From: Owenia fusiformis
Taxonomy: Eukaryota > Annelida > Polychaeta > Sabellida > Oweniidae
Direction: 5' to 3'
Assembly (NCBI GenBank): GCA_903813345.2
Contig: CAIIXF020000004.1
Coordinates: 64,001-128,000 of the forward strand
Length of the DNA: 64,000 bases
The position numbers were made by a program, and so were the translations under genes. The notes beneath the pieces are model-generated. The model worked only from the letters and a program-made list of their open reading frames with translations. It was not told where the DNA came from and did no database searches. Positions 14,601 through 26,600 of this stretch are shown here, piece after piece (the stretch's first letter is position 1; each line of letters opens with the position of its first letter).

Positions 14601-17600
14601 CTCACTGTGGAGAGTGATATTTATATTTTCATACTCACTGTGGAGTGTGATCTAAATTTATATTTTCATACTCACTGTGGAGTGTGATCTATATTTATAT
14701 TTTCATACTCACTGTGGAGAGTGATATTTATATTTTCATACTCACTGTGAGGTGTGATCTATATTTATATTTTCATACTCACTGTGGAGTGTGATCTATA
14801 TTTATATTTTCATACTCACTGTTGAGTGTGATATATATTTATATTTTCATACTCACTTTAGAGTGTGATATATTTATATTTTCATACTCACTGTGGAGTG
14901 TGATCTATATTTATATTTTCATACTCACTGTGGAGTGTTATCTATATTTATATTTTAATACTCACTGTGAGGTGTGATCTATATTTATATTTTCATACTC
15001 ACTGTGAGGTGTGATCTATATTTATATTTTCATACTCACTGTGGAGTGTGATCTATATTTATATTTTCATACTCAATGTGGAGTGTGATTTATATTCATA
15101 TTTTCATACTCACTGTGAGGTGTGATCTATATTTATATTTTCATACTCACTGTGGAGTGTGATCTATATTTATATTTTCATACTCACTGTGAGGTGTGAT
15201 CTATATTTATATTTTCATACTCACTGTGGAGTGTGATATATATTCATATTTTCATACTCACTGTGGAGTGTGATCTATATTTGTATTTTCATACTCACTA
15301 TGGAGTGTGATATATATTTATATTTTCATACTCACTGTGAGGTGTGATCTATATTTATATTTTCATACTCACTGTGGAGTGTGATATATATTTATATTTT
15401 CATACTCACTGTGAGGTGTGATCTATATTTATATTTTCATACTCACTGTGGAGTGTGATATATATTTATATTTTCATACTCACTGTGGAGTGTTATCTAT
15501 ATTTATATTTTCATACTCACTGTGAGGTGTGATCTATATTTATATTTTCATACTCACTGTGGAGTGTGATCTATATCTATATTTTCATACTCACTGTGGA
15601 GTGTGATCTATATTTATATTTTCATACTCACTGTGGAGTGTGATATACATTTATATTTTCATACTCACTGTGGAGTGTGATATATATTTATATTTTCATA
15701 CTCACTGTGAGGTGTGATCTATATTTATATTTTCATACTCACTGTGGAGTGTGATATATATTTATATTTTCATACTCACTATGGAGTGTGATCTATATTT
15801 ATATTTTCATACTCACTGTTGAGTGTGATATATATTTATATTTTCATACTCACTGTGGAGTGTGATATATATTTATATTTTCATACTCACTGTGGAGTGT
15901 GATATATATTTATATTTTCATACTCACTGTGAGGTGTGATCTATATTTATATTTTCATACTCACTGTGGAGTGTGATATATATTTATATTTTCATACTCA
16001 CTGTGGAGTGTTATCTATATTTATATTTTCATACTCACTGTGAGGTGTGATCTATATTTATATTTTCATACTCACTGTGGAGTGTGATATACATTTATAT
16101 TTTCATACTCACTGTGGAGTGTGATATATATTTATATTTTCATACTCACTGTGAGGTGTGATCTATATTTATATTTTCATACTCACTGTGGAGTGTGATC
16201 TATATCTATATTTTCATACTCACTGTTGAGTGTGATAAATATTTATATTTTCATACTCACTGTTGAGTGTGATCTATATTTATATTTTCATACTCACTTT
16301 GGAGTGTGATATATATTTGTATTTTCATACTCACTGTGGAGTGTGATGTATATATTTATATTTTTATACTCATTGTTGAGTGTGATCTATATTTATATTT
16401 TCATACTCACTGTGGAGTGTGATATATATTTATATTTTCATACCCACTGTGGAGTGTGATCTATATTTGTATTTTCATACTCACTATGGAGTGTGATCTA
16501 TATCTATATTTTCATACTCACTGTGGAGTGTGATCTATATTTATATTTTCATACTCACTGTGGAGTGTTATCTTTATTTATATTTTCATACTCACTGTTG
16601 AGTGTGATTTATATTTATATTTTCATACTCACTGTTGAGTGTCATATATATTTGTATTTTCATACTCACTGTGGACTGTAATATATATTGATATTTTCAT
16701 ACTCACTGTGGAGTGTGATCTATATTTATATTTTCATACTCACTGTGAGGTGTGATCTATATTTGTATTTTCATACTCACTGTGGACTGTAATATATATT
16801 GATATTTTCATACTCACTGTGGAGTGTGATCTATATTTATATTTTCATACTCACTGTGGAGTGTGATCTATATTTGTATTTTCATACTCACTATGGAGTG
16901 TGATCTATATTTATATTTTCATACTCACTGTGGAGTGTGATCTATATTTGTATTTTCATACTCACTATGGAGTGTGATCTATATTTATATTTTTATACTC
17001 ACTGAGGAGTGTGATCTATATTTATATTTTCATACTCACTGTGGAGTGTGATCTATATTTATATTTTCATACTCACTGTGAGGTGTGATCTATATTTGTA
17101 TTTTCATACTCACTGTGGACTGTAATATATATTGATATTTTCATACTCACTGTGGAGTGTGATCTATATTTATATTTTCATACTCACTGTGAGGTGTGAT
17201 CTATATTTATATTTTTATACTCACTGTTGAGTGTGATATATATTTATATTTTCATACTCACTGTGGAGTGTGATATATATTTATATTTTCATACTCACTG
17301 TTGAGTGTGATATATATTTATATTTTCATACTCACTGTTGAGTGTGATATATATATATATTTTCATACTCACTGTTGAGTGTGATATATATTTATATTTT
17401 CATACTCACTGTGGAGTGTGATATATATTGATATTTTCATACTCACTGTGGAGAGTGATATTTATATTTTCATACTTACTGTGGTGTGTGATCTTTTTCA
17501 GTCTAAATGTGGAATAGTCCATACACTCTGCCCCAATGTAAACTCCAAGGTCAAATGGATCCAATATTCTTGGGGTAACCACACGATAGAATCTCCTAAC

Positions 17601-20600
17601 AACTCTAGCCTTGGGCAGGTAATAGCCATCCTGAATTTAAAGGACATGTGTCAATAAGGGGTTTTAACGAACTGGGTCAATAAGGGAGGTTAAAGGACGT
17701 GGGTCAATAAGGCACTTTGAAGGACCTGGGACAATAAAAGAGTATGAAGGATATATGTGTGAATAGGGAAGTATTATGTAACTGGATCAATAAGGGAGTT
17801 TAAAGGACCTTGGTAAATAATGCAGTTTAAAGGACCTTAGTCAATGAGGCAGTTTAAAGGACCTGGGTCAATAAAGGAGTTTAGTCTAGAGGATGCCAAA
17901 AGAACATTTTATTATCAATGACATACTGTTAACATTTTACATTATGAAATTACAGGTATGCCACTATGAAATGTGTATCAATTCCAATATGAAGAATACT
18001 TGATATCATGCATCTTTAGAATATTCAATTTTCTTCAATAGCAATAAGTGTTACCATAGCAATACAAGTTACCCTCATTTTGGTGATCAAATCCCAGAAT
18101 CCTTTAGGAGGCTTCACTTCAGTCCTGTTCAACTTCATAACAAAACAGCTCTGGTCTTGGTGGTCAACTATTGCCGTCAAGTTCTGTGAAATAAAGATGA
18201 TTATAGCAGAGTGTGACATGGAATTACTGTATTCTCTAATGAGCGCAGAGAGTGTTTCCCAAATTGGAATCAAAATTTAGAAAAAATATTGCTGATAATC
18301 TTCACAGCTGTTTATAATACACACTCTACAGCTCCCGTGTTTCTTCCTCAAATGGAATCAGACATGCAGAATTCAGAGTATTAGTTGCAAATTTATTTTT
18401 AAATCTGCATGTCAACAAGATTATCAATAATCTTGTTTAGTAAGTTATTCATTGTCATGTGGAATGCAGTAAAATGTTGCCTTTATTCTGAATATCATGT
18501 AATTTGCATACCCTTTCAAAGTCATTAGTACAGTAGAAGCAGAGACTTCATCATACATATGAGGTCACATGACTATGATAATGAATTGGAATTGATTAGA
18601 AAAGGTCACATGACCACGAATAGTGAACTGTGATTGGCCAGCTACATACCCTTTCAAAGTCATGTAGTACAGTAGAAGCTGAGACTTCATCAAACATTGG
18701 GACATCAATCTTCTCATACTGGTCTGTGATCTCAGTCATTTCCTAAATGGTATATTATAAAGAAAATGTAAAACTGAGACTTCATCAAACATTGGAACGT
18801 CAATCTTCTCATACTGGTCTGTGATCTCAGTCATTTCCTAAATGGTTTATTATAAAGAAAATGTAAAGCAGAGACTTCAGCAAACATTGGGACGTCAATC
18901 TTCTCATACTGGTCTGTGATCTCAGTCATTTCCTAAATGGTATATTATAAAGAAAATGTAAAGCAGAGACTTCAGCAAACATTGGGACGTCAATCTTCTC
19001 ATACTGGTCTGTGATCTTAGTCATTTCCTAAATGGTATATTATAAAGAAAATGTAAAGCAGAGACTTCAGCAAACATTGGGACATCAATCTTCTCATACT
19101 GGTCTGTGATCTTAGTCATTTCCTAAATGGTATATTATAAAGAAAATGTAAAGCAGAGACTTTATCAAAATATTATAAAGAAAATGTAAAGCAGAGACTT
19201 CATCAAACATTGGGACATCAATCTTCTCATACTGGTCTGTGATCTTAGTCATTTCCTAAATGGTATATTATAAAGAAAATGTAAAGCAGAGACTTCATCA
19301 AACATTGGGACATCAATCTTCTCATACTGGTCTGTGATCTTAGTCATTTCCTAAATGGTATATTATAAAGAAAATGTAAAGCAGAGACTTCATCAAACAT
19401 TGGGACGTCAATCTTCCCATACTGGTCTGTGATCTTAGTCATTTCCTAAATGGTATCATAAAGAAAATGTAAAGAAGAGACTTCATCAAACATTGGGACG
19501 TCAATCTTCTCATACTGGTCTGTGATCTTAGTCATTTCCTAAATGGTATATTATAAAGAAAATGTAAAGCAGAGACTTCATCAAACATTGGAACGTCAAT
19601 CTTCTCATACTGGTCTGTGATCTTAGTCATTTCCTAAATGGTATATTATAAAGAAAATGTAAACCAGAGACTTCATCAAACATTGGGACATCAATCTTCT
19701 CATACAGGTCTGTGATCTCAGTCATTTCCTAAATGGTATTATTATAAAGAAAATGTAAAGCAGAGACTTCATCAAACATTGGGACATCAATCTTCTCATA
19801 CTGGTCTGTGATCTTAGTCATTTCCTAAATGGTATATTATAAAGAAAATGTAAAGCAGAGACTTCATCAAACATTGGGACATCAATCTTCTCATACTGGT
19901 CTGTGATCTTAGTCATTTCCTAAATGGTATATTATAAAGAAAATGTAAAGAAGAGACTTCATCAAACATTGGGACGTCAATCTTCTCATACTGGTCTGTG
20001 ATCTCAGTCATTTCCTAAATGGTATATTATAAAGAAAATGTAAAGCAGAGACTTCATCAAACATTGGGATGTCAATCTTCTCATACTGGTCTGTGATCTT
20101 AGTCATTTCCTAAATGATATATTATAAAGAAAATGTAAAGCAGAGACTTCATCAAACATTGGGACGTCAATCTTCTCATACTGGTCTGTGATCTTAGTCA
20201 TTTCCTAAATGATATATTATAAAGAAAATGTAAAGCAGAGACTTCAGCAAACATTGGGATGTCAATCTTCTCATACTGGTCTGTGATCTCAGTCATTTCC
20301 TAAATGGTATATTATAAAGAAAATGTAAACCAGAGACTTCATCAAACATTGGGACGTCAATCTTCCCATACTGGTCTGTGATCTTAGTCATTTCCTAAAT
20401 GGTATATTATAAAGAAAATGTAAAGAAGAGACTTCATCAAACATTGGGACGTCAATCTTCTCATACAGGTCTGTGATCTCAGTCATTTCCTAAATGGTAT
20501 ATTATAAAGAAAATGTAAAGCAGAGACTTCATCAAACATTGGGACGTCAATCTTCTCATACTGGTCTGTGATCTCAGTCATTTCCTAAATGGTATATTAT

Positions 20601-23600
20601 AAAGAAAATGTAAAGCAGAGACTTCATCAAACATTGGGACGTCAATCTTCTCATACTGGTCTGTGATCTTAGTCATTTCCTAAATGATATATTATAAAGA
20701 AAATGTAAAGCAGAGACTTCATCAAACATTGGGACGTCAATCTTCTCATACTGGTCTGTGATCTTAGTCATTTCCTAAATGGTATATTATAAAGAAAATG
20801 TAAAGCAGAGACTTCAGCAAACATTGGAACGTCAATCTTCTCTTACTGGTCTGTGATCTTAGTCATTTCCTAAATGGTATATTATAAAGAAAATGTAAAG
20901 CAGAGACTTCAGCAAACATTGGGATGTCAATCTTCTCATACTGGTCTGTGATCTCAGTCATTTCCTAAATGGTATATTATAAAGAAAATGTAAAACTGAG
21001 ACTTCAGCAAACATTGGGATGTCAATCTTCCCATACTGGTCTGTGATCTTAGTCATTTCCTAAATGGTATATTATAAAGAAAATGTAAAGCAGAGACTTC
21101 ATCAAACATTGGGACATCAATCTTCTCATACTGGTCTGTGATCTCAGTCATTTCCTAAATGGTATATTATAAAGAAAATGTAAAGCAGAGACTTCATCAA
21201 ACATTGGGACGTCAATCTTCTCATACTGGTCTGTGATCTCAGTCATTTCCTAAATGGTATATTATTAAGAAAATGTAAAACTGAGACTTCATCAAACATT
21301 GGGACGTCAATCTTCTCATACTGGTCTGTGATCTTAGTCATTTCCTAAATGATATATTATAAAGAAAATGTAAAGCAGAGACTTCATCAAACATTGGGAC
21401 GTCAATCTTCTCATACTGGTCTGTGATCTTAGTCATTTCCTAAATGGTATATTATAAAGAAAATGTAAAACTGAGACTTCATCAAACATTGGGACGTCAA
21501 TCTTCCCATACTGGTCTGTGATCTCAGTCATTTCCTAAATGGTTTATTATAAAGAAAATGTAAAGCAGAGACTTCATTAAACATTGGGACGTCAATCTTC
21601 TCATACTGGTCTGTGATCTCAGTCAGTTCCTAAATGGTATATTATAAAGAAAATGTAAAGCAGAGACTTCAGCAAACATTGGGACGTCAATCTTCCCATA
21701 CTGGTCTGTGATCTTAGTCATTTCCTAAATGGTATATTATAAAGAAAATGTAAAGCAGAGACTTCATTAAACATTGGGATGTCAATCTTCTCATACTGGT
21801 CTGTGATCTCAGTCATTTCCTAAATGGTATATTATAAAGAAAATGTAAAGCAGAGACTTCATCAAACATTGGGATGTCAATCTTCTCATACTGGTCTGTG
21901 ATCTTAGTCATTTCCTAAATGGTATTATTATAAAGAAAATGTAAAGCAGAGACTTCATCAAACATTGGGACATCAATCTTCTCATACTGGTCTGTGATCT
22001 TAGTCATTTCCTAAATGGTATATTATAAAGAAAATGTAAAGCAGAGACTTCATCAAACATTGGGACATCAATCTTCTCATACTGGTCTGTGATCTCAGTC
22101 ATTTCCTAAATGGTATTATTATAAAGAAAATGTAAAGCAGAGACTTCATCAAACATTGGGACATCAATCTTCTCATACTGGTCTGTGATCTTAGTCATTT
22201 CCTAAATGGTATATTATAAAGAAAATGTAAAGCAGAGACTTCATCAAACATTGGGACGTCAATCTTCTCATACTGGTCTGTGATCTCAGTCATTTCCTAA
22301 ATGGTATATTATAAAGAAAATGTAAAACTGAGACTTCAGCAAACATTGGGACATCAATCTTCTCATACTGGTCTGTGATCTTAGTCATTTCCTAAATGGT
22401 ATATTATAAAGAAAATGTAAAGCAGAGACTTCATCAAACATTGGGACGTCAATCTTCTCATACTGGTCTGTGACTTAGTCATTTCCTAAATGGTATATTA
22501 TAAAGAAAATGTAAAGCAGAGACTTCAGCAAACATTGGGACGTCAATCTTCTCATACTGGTCTGTGACTTAGTCATTTCCTAAATGGTATATTATAAAGA
22601 AAATGTAAAGCAGAGACTTCAGCAAACATTGGAACGTCAATCTTCCCATACTGGTCTGTGATCTTAGTCATTTCCTAAATGGTATATTATAAAGAAAATG
22701 TAAAGCAGAGACTTCAGCAAACATTGGGACATCAATCTTCTCATACTGGTCTGTGATCTTAGTCATTTCCTAAATGGTTTATTATAAAGAACATGTAAAC
22801 CAGAGACTTCATCAAACATTGGAACGTCAATCTTCTCATACTGGTCTGTGATCTTAGTCATTTCCTAAATGGTATATTATAAAGAAAATGTAAAGCAGAG
22901 ACTTCATCAAACATTGGGACGTCAATCTTCTCATACTGGTCTGTGATCTTAGTCATTTCCTAAATGGTATATTATAAAGAAAATGTAAACCAGAGACTTC
23001 ATCAAACATTGGGACGTCAATCTTCTCATACTGGTCTGTGATCTTAGTCATTTCCTAAATGGTATATTATAAAGAAAATGTAAAGCAGAGACTTCATCAA
23101 ACATTGGGACATCAATCTTCTCATACTGGTCTGTGATCTTAGTCATTTCCTAAATGGTATATTATAAAGAAAATGTAAACCAGAGACTTCATCAAACATT
23201 GGGACATCAATCTTCTCATACTGGTCTGTGATCTTAGTCATTTCCTAAATGGTATATTATAAAGAAAATGTAAACCAGAGACTTCATCAAACATTGGAAC
23301 GTCAATCTTCTCATACTGGTCTGTGATCTCAGTCACTTCCTAAATAGTATATTATTAAGAAAATGTAATGCAGCATGTAAAGGAAATAAGTGTGAACTTC
23401 AGAGGAACACACGGGATTGGTTTTTCAACCACTCCATTCCAATATCTTCTGATCGTCCTTGTATAACAACATTCAATTAATAATTTAGTTATTAATTTAT
23501 CATTTGGTGTAAATAGCAATGAATATTGAAAATAAAAAAGCTATTTAGGGGGAGGCATCAAAAGTTCGATGTCGGCTCGAAAACTAAATAAATCTAGTTA

Positions 23601-26600
23601 GGGGGAGGGGGTTCAAAGCCATTACAAATTTTGACAAATTTCAACATTTCAAATTTTTTACAATTTTGACTCTGAATGCCTTGGAATAGTCTTTAAAAAT
23701 AAAGATTTCATCTGATGCTCTTTTCGTCAATATCATTCCAATGGATTTTATATCTGTTGTTAAAAGCCTCAAATTACGATAGGAATTAACAAAAAACTAG
23801 ATCATTTTTAGAAATCATTTTTGAAATTCTCAAACTGGGGTATTTAGTTTTTTGGTGGAAGGCCGGTGGGTCAAAGTCAAAACTTAATTTATTTAGTTTC
23901 CAATCCGACATCAAACTTTTGATGCCTCCCCTAATAAGGATTTATTGATTGTTTTGAATGATGAAAAAACTGAAATTGAACATTCAGCAAGGCATTAAAT
24001 AAAGATATATCAAAACAATTCAAAAATGCCAGAAAATTCACATTTCAGAAAGAAAATTAACACAACCGTTGGATATTTTTAGAAAAAAGACTCACTGAGA
24101 AATGTCCAAAGTGCTTTCTGTGTTTGTGCGCCTTGTGGTGGCCGTGACCTTTGTGATGTGACTTTTCCTGGAAGAAGGCCTCACTAACTGGCTCTTGAGT
24201 TTCCTCATAGTAGTTAACTCCACAGCGACCAATGCGGTTCTGCTAAAAAGTAAAACATAAAGTAAAACCTGTCTAATCTGAATACAACTGAAACAAGATA
24301 AAGTGTTCAGATTGGCAGGCGTTCACAGTTTGAGGTGTTTTTGGTTACCAATTGTACTAATGGTCAGGACAATCAGCGCTGCGATCAGGACACACAAGAA
24401 TATAGTACTATACAGAATATACTTACTCTGCTATGTGCAAGGTGCCTGTAAAGATAGATTCCACCAATTGTACCAATGGTCAGGACAATCAGGGCTGCGA
24501 TCAGGACACAGAGGTTCATAAACCTGCTACGTCTTACCACCAATGGCTGCCTTGGGGGGATCAATGCCAATGGAGCAGGCTCGTCTTTCTTCTCAGGCTG
24601 AAAATGTAAAATGAAATATTTAAAATAATGAAAAATAGAATAACTTGTTATTTGAAATTATAGTTCAAACAAGGAAATAATTGCAAAATTCTTCAATAAC
24701 ACAACAAATAATAAATAATAAAAAATTGCATTTTGCAAATGTTATCAATGATAGTCCAGGCACATCATACTGCAAATGAGATCCTGATATGTTATCAATG
24801 ATAGTCCAGGCACAGCTTACTGCAAATGAGATCCTGATATGTTAACAATGATAGTCCAGGCACATCATACTGTAAATGAGATCCTGATATGTTACCAATG
24901 ATAGTCCCGGCACAGCGTACTGCAAATGAGACCCTGGAATTTTACCAATGATAGTCCAGGCACAGCATACTGCAAATGAGACCCTGAAATTTTACCAATG
25001 ATAGTCCAGGCACAGCATACTGCAAATGAGACCCTGAAATTTTACCAATGATAGTCCAGGCACAGCATACTGCAAATGAGACCCTGAAATTTTACCAATG
25101 ATAGTCAAGACACATCATACTGCAAATGAGACCCTGATATGTTAATAATGATTTCCAGGCACAGCATACTGCAAATTGACATGTTAACAATGATTTTCAG
25201 GCACTGCAAAATTAGATTGAATTGATGTACAAAGATGAACACAGTATAATTTAATGACAATATTCAAAGTTTACACCAGGTGAATTTCTGTTTCTAATTA
25301 ATATTTAAGGCTTATATTGCATTTCACTCTTAAATAAGTGAATTGAGCTTTTTATTGTGTGGTTGATGCGCTTGTTGATTCTCCAAAATTGACTCTATTT
25401 GGCATGAAATTCTACCATGTTACATATTCAAGGAGATCACGTGAGAAAGCATTGCGCACGCAACAGACTAATAAGTAATCAGCCTTTAACGATGAATGTG
25501 TCTAGATGAATAAATCAAACGTGAATTCAAATCAATAGTTCTGAAATTATTTTGACTTACGTTTGTGATCTAGAATACTTTAATCATAGGTAAATAAAGT
25601 ATGTTAAAGTTCACACCACACACTGGAGTATAATAAAGGGAGGGTAGTCACTGGGTATGGGCACATGATCTCCTTGAATCAATGAATCAGGTAGAATTCC
25701 AGTCAAACTTCACCTTTTCCAAAGGCTCGTTTAACTTCCAATTCATTTTGCAATGATATTATACATTTAGAACACTCTTTGCAAGTGTAGGATAATAAGA
25801 ACATCCTATGATTTTTTCAGAATACCACTTTAATCTTTTCGGTGATATTGATATATGCACTCGTTCGCTTCGCTCTCTCTCGTGCAGATATCAATATCAC
25901 CTCATAGATAAAAATGATATTCCTCAAAATCATATGATATCCTTTATAATTATCCTACACTTAGTGTGCTACATGTATAATAACAACATTAAAAAATAAA
26001 GTTGATATCTATTGGCGAAATGAATGACCGGAGGATATTGCATTAAGTACACTACTAGTAAGTGTAGGATAATAAGAACATCCTATGATTTTTTCAGAAT
26101 ATCATTTTTATCTACTCGGTGATATTGATATATGCACTCTTTCGCTTTGCTCTCTTGTGCAGATATCAATATCACCTCGTAGATAAAAATGATATTCCTC
26201 AAAATCATAGGATATCCTATAATTATTCCACAATGTCAGACACCCCCCTTATAATTTCTTCTTTGCCAACTGTTCACTCTTTTCAACTTTACTTTCTATT
26301 TGCTAACCCAACAGGACATTTTATTCCCAAACTTGGCAAACAGAATAAATATTTTCAATTCATTACTCTAATGTAGTAATCAATTACTAAGGCCCCTGCA
26401 AAGTTCCTTTAACAGAAATTTTTTTTTTTGAAAGAATGATCCAGAAACAAGGCTTTTCCCCTTCTATTATAGAGAAAGGAAACCTTCAAAATGTAAGAAA
26501 AAACTTTAAAAGGTTCAATTTTCACTCATGTAACAATTAATTTATAAGGGGCTACATAAGTCATTTGGCAAATAGCCATTACTTTGTTGAGTAAAGACTT

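Noticed and set aside
10584-16681. 62-residue frames reading IYIYIFILTVE repeats
   Set aside because: They are reading frames of the 37-bp satellite on the strand opposite to the gene.
8815-17479. CRISPR array
   Set aside because: Contiguous repeats without unique spacers in a eukaryotic intron.
18080-18280. 66-residue plus-strand frame
   Set aside because: Antisense shadow of BRICHOS exon 5, which is supported by splice sites and family motifs.
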